From Phycisphaerales bacterium (GTDB lineage: Bacteria; Planctomycetota; Phycisphaerae; Sedimentisphaerales; Anaerobacaceae), in NCBI GenBank assembly GCA_003533825.1, contig DQCG01000339.1, positions 1-11,559 on the forward strand: a stretch of 11,559 bases of DNA. Reading direction: 5' to 3'. Shown one piece after another: positions 1 to 7,213 of this stretch; the stretch's first letter is position 1; each line of letters starts with the position of its first letter. The notes beneath the pieces were generated by a model. That model was not told the origin of the DNA. It worked only from the letters and a program-made list of their open reading frames with translations, and did no database searches. A program made the translations under genes and the position numbers.

Positions 1-702
1 ACGATCTCATCGGCAGGTGGTGGCTCGGTAACTAATCCGGGTGAAGGACTCTTCCTGTACGATGATGAGGTTGTCCCGATCCAGGCTACGGCTGATGAGA
101 ATTATCATTTTGTGAACTGGACTGGCAGTGCAGTTGATGCGGGTCAGGTGGCTAATCCGAATGCGGCCAGCACGACGGTGACGATGGATGCCGACTATAC
201 GCTCCAGGCAAATTTCGCCATCGAGCAACGCGACCTAACAATAACCTCGACACCAGGAGGTACAGTCACCACGCCGGGAGAAGGGGTTTATTCGTATTAT
301 CACGGGGCAGCAGCTTCAGTAGTAGCCGCTCCGGCGGCTAACTACCAATTTGTGAACTGGACAGGGACGGCTGTGGGCGCAGGCAAGGTTGCTAACGCGA
401 ATGCAGCCAGCACTACAGTCACAGTTGATGCTGACTATACAATTCAGGCAAATTTCGCCGCCGATCAGCACACCTTGACGATCTCATCGGCAGGTGGTGG
501 CACGGTAACTGATCCGGGGGAAGGAGACTTCCAGTACGATCACGGGACTAATATCCCGATCCAGGCGACGGCCGGTGGCAGTAGTTACTTCGTAAACTGG
601 ACAGGAACGGCTGTAGCTGCAGATAAGGTTGCAAATCCATATGCAGCCGGCACTACAGTCACAGTCGATGCAGCCTATACAATTCAGGCAAATTTTGGTG
701 AG
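1..702 (+). repeat. Three tandem coding repeats (InlB-like, about 240-bp period)
   Basis: The segment coding QANF recurs at 208, 448 and 688, an exact 240-bp period. Units 1 and 3 are closest at DNA level: bases 1-24 and 478-501 are identical, while unit 2 differs there. The first visible unit may continue an array that starts left of the window. Confidence 0.8.
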
Positions 703-2781
703 TCAGATGGAATTGCTCCAACGGTCACTAACTGCAAGCCGGCTGCTGACTCCATTCAGGAACCGTTGAACAGCCTGATAATTCTACACGTCACTGATGC
801 CTTAGGTGTTGCTGCCGGCAGCGTAGAAATCACGCTCGACGGCGATACCATATACACGGGCGATAGCTCAGAATACAGCAGCGCAACCGGCATTTGCCGC
901 AGAATCGGTACTCCAACGGATTTCACCTATGCCTACCAGTCGATCCAGCCATTTGACTTCGACGAGATCAAGACTGTCACCGTAGATGCCGCAGACCTCG
1001 TCGGAAATGTTATGACTGAACGCTCCTATTCCTTCATTACCGAGATGCGCTCATTCGGCCAAAACATACGACTCGATACGACCGTCCAGGGCATAAATAA
1101 GGCCGCCCCTTCAACTGTACAAGCCAGCAACGGCAATATATGGGCGGTCTGGCATGCCGGACCGTCCGGTAGCAGGAATATCTACGTCGCTAAGCTCCGT
1201 GCAGATAGAAGCACTTTCAGTGCCAGCGTCCGGCTGACGAGCAGCAGCGCCGACCAGGCAAATCCGGCAATAGCACTGGGCACCGACGATAAATTGTACG
1301 TTGCTTGGCAGGATAAGCGGAATGGAGACTGGGACATATACGCATCTACCTCGGTGGATGGGGCAAACTGGACCACCCAGACAAGGGTAAACGACCCGAA
1401 TGAAGGCAATCAGACAAATCCCGCCATAGTCGTTGGCAGTCAGTCTCCGAATTATGCTTATATTGCCTGGCAGGATGACCACTCGGGTAATCAGGATATC
1501 TATATAACCTCATCAAACGACAGCTTTGGGACAAAAACGGTCTCTCAAATAACAACCAACACTGCCAACCAAACCGGCCCGGCGATAGCTGTGGATTCGG
1601 CGAATACGGTTTATGTACTCTGGGTCGACGCCAGAAACGCCACTAGCGATATTTACGGTGCGGCCGGCGGAACATGGACGAACGTTCCGATAGTTACAAA
1701 AGCGGGATCTCAATCTAATCCCGTAATTGCTACCGAATCGGCCGACACGATTCTGCACATGCTGTGGGTCGATGAAATTTCAGGTAACAGCGACATTTAC
1801 TATGCCTCTTCGGACGGTCTGCCGGGTAGCCCATTAACCGGAACGAATCTCATCGACGACACCCTGGGCAAAGAGCAGGTCTCGCCGTCGATTGCCGTTG
1901 TCGGCAGCACGGGCGATGACCTGGGAGTTTTCGCATCCTGGCGAGATGAGCGAAATATCACCGATAGTTCCGGCGATACAGACATTTACATGGTGCAGAC
2001 AAATTCCGGCGTCGGAACAAATGTGTTTGTAGGCGATGGAGACACAAATTCAGACCAAATCGAGCCTGCAATTAGTACGGACCAGTACGGCTATCCGTAT
2101 CTCATCTGGACCGACTACAGGACTGCGAATAAGGAGATTTATTTCGCCGGAAGTGTTTATCTGCAGTCGGTTCCTTTGGAATCGGAATTGATTATAGCTT
2201 CTGCGGGCGGAACTGTTGGCACTGCCCCGTCAAGTATAACGGATGAGGAAAATGTTTCGGTGGTAGTGCCCGCCGGGGCATGCCCGTACGATGCAACTAT
2301 TTCAATAACGAAAATCGAGAACCAGCACGAATACGGCACACTGCCTTTCCTGAACGGTTATGACTTCGGACCAAGTGGAATAACGTTCAACACACCCGTC
2401 ACGGTAACAGTTCCATACGCCGTAACAGGGGATGATGGCACACCTACGGTTTACTGGTACGATTCGCGCGCGTGGTACGATCCGCTAAGCCAGCAGGGAA
2501 TAACGGACATCGAAACTATCGTAATTACATCGAGTCTGCATGCACTCCGTTTCAAAACGACACACTTTACGCCATTCTATGTTGTAATGGGACCTGAGGC
2601 AGATACAGTTGCTGACACGGCTACTGATACTATTAGCATTAGCGGCGGTGGTGGCGGCGGTTGCTCACTGTCTCATTCACAGGATGGGAGTATTCTCGAA
2701 TATTTCCTGCCTTATGGGGCATTGGCGTTGTGTATGATTATCCTTAAACGCAGGGATCGAAGATCTATAAAAAGACTGTAA
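1..2781 (+). CDS. Large secreted surface protein (InlB-like repeats, seven-bladed propeller, ZU5-like, Gly-Cys C-terminal sorting tail), 5'-truncated
   Basis: The frame is open from base 1, so the start lies outside the window; 926 residues are visible. Residues 1 to about 234 are three repeats of about 80 residues with the pattern FVNWTG, then TTVT, then YTxQANF, as in divergent InlB B-type repeats of secreted proteins. Residues 235-345 look Ig-like. From about residue 350 to 720 there are seven repeats of the type WxDxRxxxxDIYxA (for example WQDKRNGDWDIY, WVDEISGNSDIY, WTDYRTANKEIY), which fits a seven-bladed beta-propeller. A ZU5-like region follows (VVVPAGACPYDATISI, then FGPSGITFNTPVTVTVPY). 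The end is six glycines, a cysteine, a hydrophobic stretch and KRRDRR, a C-terminal sorting or anchoring tail. Probably exported and displayed at the cell surface. No catalytic residues are recognised; binding or adhesion is an inference. Confidence 0.85.
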   Translation, partial: TISSAGGGSVTNPGEGLFLYDDEVVPIQATADENYHFVNWTGSAVDAGQVANPNAASTTVTMDADYTLQANFAIEQRDLTITSTPGGTVTTPGEGVYSYYHGAAASVVAAPAANYQFVNWTGTAVGAGKVANANAASTTVTVDADYTIQANFAADQHTLTISSAGGGTVTDPGEGDFQYDHGTNIPIQATAGGSSYFVNWTGTAVAADKVANPYAAGTTVTVDAAYTIQANFGESDGIAPTVTNCKPAADSIQEPLNSLIILHVTDALGVAAGSVEITLDGDTIYTGDSSEYSSATGICRRIGTPTDFTYAYQSIQPFDFDEIKTVTVDAADLVGNVMTERSYSFITEMRSFGQNIRLDTTVQGINKAAPSTVQASNGNIWAVWHAGPSGSRNIYVAKLRADRSTFSASVRLTSSSADQANPAIALGTDDKLYVAWQDKRNGDWDIYASTSVDGANWTTQTRVNDPNEGNQTNPAIVVGSQSPNYAYIAWQDDHSGNQDIYITSSNDSFGTKTVSQITTNTANQTGPAIAVDSANTVYVLWVDARNATSDIYGAAGGTWTNVPIVTKAGSQSNPVIATESADTILHMLWVDEISGNSDIYYASSDGLPGSPLTGTNLIDDTLGKEQVSPSIAVVGSTGDDLGVFASWRDERNITDSSGDTDIYMVQTNSGVGTNVFVGDGDTNSDQIEPAISTDQYGYPYLIWTDYRTANKEIYFAGSVYLQSVPLESELIIASAGGTVGTAPSSITDEENVSVVVPAGACPYDATISITKIENQHEYGTLPFLNGYDFGPSGITFNTPVTVTVPYAVTGDDGTPTVYWYDSRAWYDPLSQQGITDIETIVITSSLHALRFKTTHFTPFYVVMGPEADTVADTATDTISISGGGGGGCSLSHSQDGSILEYFLPYGALALCMIILKRRDRRSIKRL
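2638..2778 (+). other. Gly-Cys type C-terminal sorting signal of the propeller protein
   Basis: The last 47 residues read: ISGGGGGGCSLS, a short linker, the hydrophobic run YFLPYGALALCMIIL, then KRRDRRSIKRL. Small residues plus Cys, a TM helix and a basic end are the three parts shared by the rhombosortase and glutamic-type intramembrane protease substrates (GlyGly-CTERM, Synerg-CTERM, JDVT-CTERM, MYXO-CTERM). It does not resemble the PVP-type tails of the two secreted proteins further right. Assigning it to one named class is not possible by eye. Confidence 0.6.
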
Positions 2782-2809
2782 TAAACCGCAATTCGGATTT
2801 GATAAACAA

Positions 2810-2833
2810 TGACAGCGATTGTTTTCGCTGTCA
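2810..2833 (+). terminator. Hairpin after the propeller gene, possible terminator
   Basis: TGACAGCGA and TCGCTGTCA form a perfect 9-bp stem with the 6-base loop TTGTTT, 28 bases after the stop codon. No T-run follows directly, so this may be a transcript-end or processing hairpin rather than a classical intrinsic terminator. A smaller hairpin (TCAGG, loop AAT, CCTGA) followed by TTTT lies at 2883-2899 and could also serve. The remainder of the spacer to 3080 holds nothing else I can support. Confidence 0.4.
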
Positions 2834-3080
2834 GCTACTCTGGATTGGTGACAGCTCACATTGCTGACGGACCGGTCACACTTCAGGAATCCTGATTTTA
2901 AGTTTATCACCGGGCAACTTTTTCCAGCCCGTTCTTTTCAATGACCGTAATCTCTACGATTCCGCCCATGTGCATTACGCGAAAGATCAACTCCACGAAG
3001 AATCTCCAATAGCAACCTGGCGTAAATAAAGTTCAAAATCCAGTCAGATTGTAATAAAAGGATAGAAGGTAGAACAAATT

Positions 3081-3851
3081 ATGAAAATTGAGAATCAAAA
3101 TCCTCGTCCGGTTATTATAGCCGCGATAACAGCCAGTTTCCTGATGCTCGTTCTTGGCATGGGATACCGTGTTCTTGATTCTCGGCTGTCAGGCCCTGGG
3201 AACGCATCTCCAATATCTTTTGCCATGCTGGAACGATTCCCCATGCAAGTTGGCTATTGGACAGGTACAGAAGTGCCGCTGGACGAAGAAATTGTGCGCG
3301 CGACAGATACCGATGCACATATCAACCGTAGATACTCACGAAATAATGGCTTGGAATTCGTCTCATTATACATCGCGACCGGCGTCAAAGCACGTGACCT
3401 GATGCCGCATCGGCCGGAAGTATGCTATACGGGGGCCGGCTGGACACTTACTGATAAGCGTTCAGTAGAGCTGCCATTGGAGGATGGTACAATACTACCG
3501 TGTAATGTCATGCAGTTTTCTCGCGGTGTTTTAACCATAAAGAAAGTCGTCGTTCTGGATTACTACATCGTTGACGATGAGTATTGCCGCGACGTTTCAC
3601 TATTGCGTTCGAAGGCATGGAAAGGCTCCGGCACGGTTCGTTACGTCGCACAGGTACAAATAGTCACTTCCATCCAATCGAATCAGACGGCCGCTTCGGC
3701 GACGAAATCCCTCAGTACTTTTGCTGTCGAATCCGCTTCATCGATATCTACGCTATTCGAAGACATCGAAGAAGGGACCGAATCGGGCAATGATTCAGTT
3801 GATGCCAACGGTACGGTCGGAAGTGAAGAAGCCAGGACGATAGGAAGATAG
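3081..3851 (+). CDS. epsI: Exosortase-associated EpsI family protein
   Basis: 256 residues. One N-terminal membrane anchor (about residues 9-30) is followed by an EpsI/DUF3485 domain. Visible family marks are VGYWTGTEVPLDEE (57-70), the signature HRPEVCYTGAGW (110-121) with its conserved Cys115, and the core from about 130 to 197. EpsI proteins accompany exosortases, as separate genes or fused to their C-terminus; their exact role in sorting or polysaccharide export is not settled. Here epsI lies before the exosortase gene, separated from it by the four-helix-bundle gene. The tail after residue 197 is Ser/Thr/Glu-rich and looks unlike the family. Its last ten residues and stop codon fall inside an 8-bp repeat array (3820-3923), so the native C-terminus may have been replaced. 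The RBS is weak (GAAGG at 3065-3069, 11 bases before ATG); this ATG is kept because it gives the complete anchor. Confidence 0.85.
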   Translation: MKIENQNPRPVIIAAITASFLMLVLGMGYRVLDSRLSGPGNASPISFAMLERFPMQVGYWTGTEVPLDEEIVRATDTDAHINRRYSRNNGLEFVSLYIATGVKARDLMPHRPEVCYTGAGWTLTDKRSVELPLEDGTILPCNVMQFSRGVLTIKKVVVLDYYIVDDEYCRDVSLLRSKAWKGSGTVRYVAQVQIVTSIQSNQTAASATKSLSTFAVESASSISTLFEDIEEGTESGNDSVDANGTVGSEEARTIGR

Positions 3852-3923
3852 GAAGGTGGGAGGTGAAGAAGGTAGGAAGGTGGGAAGGTAGGATTGTAAG
3901 AAGGGAAGAATGTAAGAGGGCAA
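3820..3923 (+). repeat. Upstream array of 13 degenerate octamers (consensus GAAGGTAG/A)
   Basis: Exactly 13 contiguous 8-bp units, all starting GA: for example GAAGATAG (3844), GAAGGTGG (3852 and 3876), GAAGGTAG (3868 and 3884), GAATGTAA (3908), GAGGGCAA (3916). It overlaps the last codons of epsI and ends three bases before the ATG of the four-helix-bundle gene. The final units hold that gene's purine-rich RBS (AGAGGG at 3915-3920). It is the partner of the inverted array at 4328-4447. Confidence 0.8.
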
Positions 3924-3926
3924 GCT

Positions 3927-4316
3927 ATGGCGGAACAGCGAAAGAGGGATATTCGGCATTTTCGTGATCTTGAGGTTTATCAACGAGCATTCAGCGCTGC
4001 GATGGAGATTTTTCAAATCACAAAAGGCTTTCCTGGTGAAGAACGCTTTTCCATAGTGGATCAAGTTCGGCGATCCTCGCGATCGGTATGTTCAAACCTT
4101 GCTGAGGGATGGCGTAAGAGAATGTATGAACCGGTATTTCGTAATAAGATGACGGATTCCATGCAGGAGGCATCTGAAACCCAATGCTGGCTTGAATTTG
4201 CACAAGCCTGTCACTATATATCGAATGATGTATTTCTACGCATGGATAATGAATATGAAGATATAATAGGCATGCTCATCTCAATGGAGAAGAAAGCCAG
4301 CAAGTTTTGTTATTGA
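3927..4316 (+). CDS. Four-helix-bundle protein, 23S rRNA intervening-sequence (S23/IVP) family
   Basis: 129 residues, full length for this small family (Pfam 23S_rRNA_IVP, TIGR02436). Family marks are HFRDLEVYQRA at the start, ITKGFPGEERFSIVDQVRRS in the middle, then SVCSNLAEGWRKR, and a final helix pair with DSMQEASETQCWLEFA. The family was first found as ORFs inside intervening sequences of 23S rRNA genes and is related in fold to Avd, the accessory protein of diversity-generating retroelements; it also occurs at many other loci with no known job. No rRNA or reverse transcriptase is visible here. The gene is placed between epsI and the exosortase gene and is closely framed by octamer arrays, which suggests it arrived as a unit. 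ATG 3927 has AGAGGG six bases upstream. Likely cytoplasmic; the function at this locus is unknown. Confidence 0.9.
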   Translation: MAEQRKRDIRHFRDLEVYQRAFSAAMEIFQITKGFPGEERFSIVDQVRRSSRSVCSNLAEGWRKRMYEPVFRNKMTDSMQEASETQCWLEFAQACHYISNDVFLRMDNEYEDIIGMLISMEKKASKFCY

Positions 4317-4327
4317 GTAACAATTTC

Positions 4328-4447
4328 TTATCATCTTATTTTCTTATCTTCTTATTTTCTTATCTTCTTATCTTCTTATTTTCTTATCTTCTTATCTTCT
4401 TATTTTCTTATCTTCTTATCTTCTTATTTTCTTTGTCTCTTTATTTC
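4328..4447 (+). repeat. Downstream array of 15 octamers (TTATCTTC / TTATTTTC), inverted relative to the upstream array
   Basis: Begins 11 bases after the four-helix-bundle stop codon. Fifteen contiguous 8-bp units; between 4336 and 4431 only two variants occur, TTATTTTC and TTATCTTC. From 4352 they form a 24-bp higher-order unit (one TTATTTTC, two TTATCTTC) repeated three times, plus one more TTATTTTC. On the other strand the units read GAAGATAA and GAAAATAA, matching the GAAGRTRR pattern of the upstream array in opposite orientation. The array ends 41 bases before the exosortase start and leaves that gene's RBS untouched. Confidence 0.9.
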
Positions 4448-4488
4448 CACAGTTCCCAATTTGTTAGCTTTTGATGGAGTAACAGAAA

Positions 4489-5427
4489 GTGACTGACAAG
4501 CGTACTCGCCACAGACATGCTTTGAATATTAACGACAGCCATCAAATGAACAGCGGCTCTCTGATACTTGTTTGCGTTACATTCGCTTTGCTGGCCGTGA
4601 CCTTCTGGTCGTATTGGCCGGTAATTGGTGAGCTTGTCGATGACTGGCAGGGAAGCGATGACTACTCTGCGGGCCAGCTTGTTCCGCTGGTTGCCATATT
4701 TCTCGTCTGGCGGGAGAGAAAGAAACTTAGAGATTGCCTGCTCAAGCCGGATTGGTTGGGCGGAATAGCCCTGCTAATACTGGCACAGGCTGGGCGGTCC
4801 TATGGATTATTGTTCATGTATGAGTCAGGGGAACGATATTCACTGGTACTGACTATAGCGGGCCTGGTTCTGATGGTCGCCGGCCGGCAGGTGTTTCGGC
4901 GTGTTATATGGGTTCTATCGATTCTATTGCTTATGGTCCCTCTGCCCGGACGCGTTCACAACTTGATTAGCGCACCTTTGCAGAATATGGCGACAACGGG
5001 GGCGGTATTTTTTATGGAGGCATTCGGCGTCAGGGTCAGCCAGCAGGGAAATGTCATGATGCTGAATCAGGATACCCCTCTGGCGGTCGCAGAGGCCTGC
5101 AGCGGCCTGCGAATGCTGACGGCGTTCATTATCGTCGCCGCGTTCATCGCGTACATGGTGAAGCGTTCTCGCCTCCAGAAAGCCGTAGTGCTCGCATCGA
5201 GTATTCCCGTAGCGGTGATATGCAACATAATAAGAATCTTCGTGACGGCGGTGATTATGCTCAAGGTCAGCTCGGAAGCGGCGGACAAATTCTTCCACGA
5301 TTTTGCCGGTATAGTCATGATGCCGATCGCTGTTATGCTCATATTCGGCGAGCTTTGGTTGATGGAAAAGCTGACTTTGCCCGAAACCGAACTAAAACCA
5401 GATGAAATAATAGCAAAAACAGAATAA
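4489..5427 (+). CDS. xrt: Exosortase (PEP-CTERM sorting transpeptidase family)
   Basis: 312 residues, typical length, with about eight hydrophobic helices. The catalytic set is visible: Cys204 in AEACSGLRML, Arg249 in CNIIRIF and His270 in FFHDFAGIV. Exosortases are integral inner-membrane cysteine proteases or transpeptidases that recognise C-terminal PEP-CTERM-type tails and process the secreted protein; the two tailed proteins at 6336 and 8034 are the obvious local substrates. GTG at 4489 is chosen because GGAG (4476-4479) lies nine bases before it; the next ATG (4546) lacks this spacing but would still keep all helices. The gene is probably expressed with epsI, although the inserted four-helix-bundle unit now separates them. 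The subtype is not assigned; xrt is a generic symbol. Confidence 0.93.
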   Translation: MTDKRTRHRHALNINDSHQMNSGSLILVCVTFALLAVTFWSYWPVIGELVDDWQGSDDYSAGQLVPLVAIFLVWRERKKLRDCLLKPDWLGGIALLILAQAGRSYGLLFMYESGERYSLVLTIAGLVLMVAGRQVFRRVIWVLSILLLMVPLPGRVHNLISAPLQNMATTGAVFFMEAFGVRVSQQGNVMMLNQDTPLAVAEACSGLRMLTAFIIVAAFIAYMVKRSRLQKAVVLASSIPVAVICNIIRIFVTAVIMLKVSSEAADKFFHDFAGIVMMPIAVMLIFGELWLMEKLTLPETELKPDEIIAKTE

Positions 5428-5546
5428 TTATCGGACATAAACAGAGAACTCTCGTTAGCATATAGGTTTTAAATCTATATCAAAAAAGATGTTAAGGACG
5501 ATTTCGGCAAACTTAAGAAAAAATGTGTTTTTTTGCAAAATTATTC

Positions 5547-5575
5547 TTGACATAAAATGACGTTTTTGTTAGTAT
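5547..5575 (+). promoter_or_regulatory. Sigma-70-type promoter for the 5642 gene
   Basis: TTGACA (5547-5552, perfect -35) and TAGTAT (5570-5575, four of six at -10) are separated by exactly 17 bases. Transcription would start near 5582, leaving a leader of about 60 bases. The sequence just before it is A/T-rich with the palindrome TTTTGCAAAATT, which could help activity or bind a regulator. Confidence 0.6.
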
Positions 5576-5593
5576 TGGGATATTAGGAGTTAA

Positions 5594-5617
5594 GCGCACT
5601 ATAGGGAAGTAGTACGC
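5594..5617 (+). promoter_or_regulatory. Leader hairpin of the 5642 gene
   Basis: GCGCACTA and TAGTACGC pair over eight positions with one C/A mismatch, with the loop TAGGGAAG, inside the predicted leader and just before the RBS (AGGAG, 5629-5633). It could affect stability or translation; no known riboswitch class is recognised. Confidence 0.3.
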
Positions 5618-5641
5618 GGAATAAATAAAGGAGTAAAAAGG

Positions 5642-6256
5642 TTGGTGAATAAGCTGATAATGAACGGCAAGAGAATCATTTTAGTCTTATTTGTGGTAAT
5701 GGTATGTACGGCTTCTGTTCATGCCGATATGATGCCGGTATCCACCACGAGCACTGAACGAGGGAAGTCACTGTATGTCCCTCGCGGCCAGACCGATCTT
5801 CATTACGCAGATTCATCAAGCCTGTTGAATTACCCCAGCATCACTAATCTTAACTTTGGGCCTGTCGAGCTTTTACCCGCGACAACTGCTGATACCGGGC
5901 AAACCCCTGAAATGCAGAATATCCGAAGCTTTACGGATGGCCCTGGCAGTCTTGCTTTATGCATTTATGCCCTGATAGGCCTCGGTTTATGCCAGGCCGC
6001 TCCCTGGGTTAAAAAGATATCCTTTGAATTCATTCCGGAATGGTACCACGATGGCGGCCCCTTACAAATCGGCCACAGCCTCGCCGTAACGCCGGAAACT
6101 CTCTACCCCGTGCCGGCCTGCTCTTTCGTTCAGCCGGCCTGCATGGTGGAGTCTCATATACCACAATACGGCCAGAGGACTATTGTATCTCTCTGGCGAA
6201 AATCACAATTCACACCCGATGAAATTGCATCCCGGGGTCCGCCTGACATGTCATAG
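5642..6256 (+). CDS. Secreted protein of unknown function with an internal GPGS / hydrophobic helix / KK module
   Basis: 204 residues from TTG 5642; GTG 5645 is an alternative. AGGAG at 5629-5633 lies 8 or 11 bases before them. A signal peptide is clear (GKRIILVLFVVM, cleaved after SVHA near residue 28). The middle has FTDGPGSLALC, a hydrophobic run IYALIGLGLC, then WVKK (residues 97-125). This copies the three-part plan of a sorting signal (small/Pro motif, helix, basic end) but sits internally, with about 80 more residues after it (EWYHDGGPLQIGH and a Cys-containing segment). No named family is recognised. It has its own promoter and lies between the exosortase gene and a PEP-CTERM gene, so a role in the sorting system is plausible but inferred. 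It could instead be a small membrane protein unrelated to sorting. Confidence 0.75.
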   Translation: MVNKLIMNGKRIILVLFVVMVCTASVHADMMPVSTTSTERGKSLYVPRGQTDLHYADSSSLLNYPSITNLNFGPVELLPATTADTGQTPEMQNIRSFTDGPGSLALCIYALIGLGLCQAAPWVKKISFEFIPEWYHDGGPLQIGHSLAVTPETLYPVPACSFVQPACMVESHIPQYGQRTIVSLWRKSQFTPDEIASRGPPDMS

Positions 6257-6271
6257 AGTAATCATATCGCG

Positions 6272-6292
6272 GATTGAGTATCTTACTCAATC
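6272..6292 (+). terminator. Hairpin between the 5642 and 6336 genes
   Basis: GATTGAGTA, loop TCT, TACTCAATC: a perfect 9-bp stem 15 bases after the stop codon. No T-run follows, so it may protect or separate the upstream message rather than end it. The next gene starts 43 bases later with its own RBS. Confidence 0.4.
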
Positions 6293-6335
6293 GAACGGAG
6301 AAGTTATTAGATTGACATGTAAGGAGAAATAAACA

Positions 6336-7079
6336 ATGAAACGTTTTCTATTATTTACTTTAGTGATTGGTCTGTTTGCGGTGCAAGCAAACGCAGCCAT
6401 GTTCCTGACGCTGGATGACGGTTTGAATAATGTTGTGACCATCCAGGACGGGAGCGGATTGTTTGGCGAAGACGGGATTGTTAATGGCCAGATTACTTTC
6501 AACGGAGGGGTCGGTCTTAACTGGACAGGTAACGTCACGACCGGTTGGTCCAAGGGCTTGTACCCGGCAAATCCGCCCAAGATGGACCTCAATAGTGTCA
6601 ACCTCTCAAGTCTGGGTGCAGGGACGATGACGATTATGTTGACGGACCAGGACTTTTCCGTACCCGCGGGTGGCTCGAGTCAAGTGTTGTTATCGTCAAT
6701 TGGCGGGACTACGGACGGTACTGTGGAGCTAACTCAGATACTGGATCGGGAAAACACTGCCGGTGGCCCGATCACTACCATTCCGATAGTTGGCACAAGT
6801 GGTGACTACACCATCGCCTCTTCGGATTACGCTTTTGTGGTAAATGGCCCGTTTACGCCGGCTCCTCTTCTTAGCTTTGGCAGCACTGCGTCTGTTGGCG
6901 CTCCTGTCACCGATGGGAGCCTATTTTCGCTTACCGAAATAGTCACGATTACCCACACGGCGGCTTATGATTCGACTTCGTTTGATGCTGTGAGTACGGT
7001 TGTGCCTGTTCCGGGAGCTGTTCTGCTTGGTATGCTTGGTTTGAGTGTAGCTGGTATTAAATTGCGCAAGTTTGCATAA
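6336..7079 (+). CDS. PEP-CTERM-like secreted protein 1
   Basis: 247 residues. ATG 6336 is preceded by AAGGAG (6321-6326). A signal peptide (MKRFLLFTLVIGLFAVQANA) is likely cut before AMFLTLDDG. The mature part is rich in Gly, Thr, Ser and Asp with alternating beta-type hydrophobicity and no cysteines, typical of exosortase substrates. The C-terminus is VPVPGAVLLGMLGLSVAG followed by IKLRKFA: a Pro motif, TM helix and basic end, a planctomycete-style variant of PEP-CTERM. The protein is expected to cross the membrane, be held by the tail and be processed by the exosortase at 4489. The body gives no specific enzymatic or binding family. A weak hairpin and a strong one follow the stop (7081-7101 and 7140-7171). 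Confidence 0.88.
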   Translation: MKRFLLFTLVIGLFAVQANAAMFLTLDDGLNNVVTIQDGSGLFGEDGIVNGQITFNGGVGLNWTGNVTTGWSKGLYPANPPKMDLNSVNLSSLGAGTMTIMLTDQDFSVPAGGSSQVLLSSIGGTTDGTVELTQILDRENTAGGPITTIPIVGTSGDYTIASSDYAFVVNGPFTPAPLLSFGSTASVGAPVTDGSLFSLTEIVTITHTAAYDSTSFDAVSTVVPVPGAVLLGMLGLSVAGIKLRKFA

Positions 7080-7080
7080 A

Positions 7081-7101
7081 GAGCAATTGAATTGATTGCT
7101 C
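7081..7101 (+). other. Hairpin just after PEP-CTERM gene 1
   Basis: GAGCAAT, loop TGAATTG, ATTGCTC: a perfect 7-bp stem starting one base after the stop codon. An alternative stem GATTGC/GCAATC (7094-7113) would compete for the same bases. Confidence 0.35.
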
Positions 7102-7139
7102 AATGAATTGGCAATCTGGTTAATTAGGCTTCTGGAGGA

Positions 7140-7171
7140 GGCCGAAGTCCTTGCTGTATGGGACTTCGGCC
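7140..7171 (+). terminator. Strong hairpin, probable terminator of PEP-CTERM gene 1
   Basis: GGCCGAAGTCC and GGACTTCGGCC form a perfect 11-bp GC-rich stem with a 10-base loop, 60 bases after the stop. No T-run follows. TGGAGGAGGC just before and into the stem recurs at the hairpin 7486-7514. Confidence 0.55.
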
Positions 7172-7213
7172 GGCCAGACCGGTAGCGTTAATCTTCGTAG
7201 TGGAGTGATGTGC

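Noticed and set aside
3795..4064. Open frame on the - strand across the upstream octamer array
   Set aside because: Its Ser/Pro/Leu/Tyr/Phe-rich repeat stretch is only the reverse reading of the purine array, and it overlaps the well-supported four-helix-bundle gene.
4328..4447. Octamer array as a CRISPR
   Set aside because: Units are 8 bp, contiguous and without spacers; no cas genes are present.
5480..5641. Cyclic-di-GMP riboswitch before the 5642 gene
   Set aside because: Only a fragment (CGGCAAAC) resembles the class; the conserved paired elements are absent and it lies upstream of the predicted transcription start.
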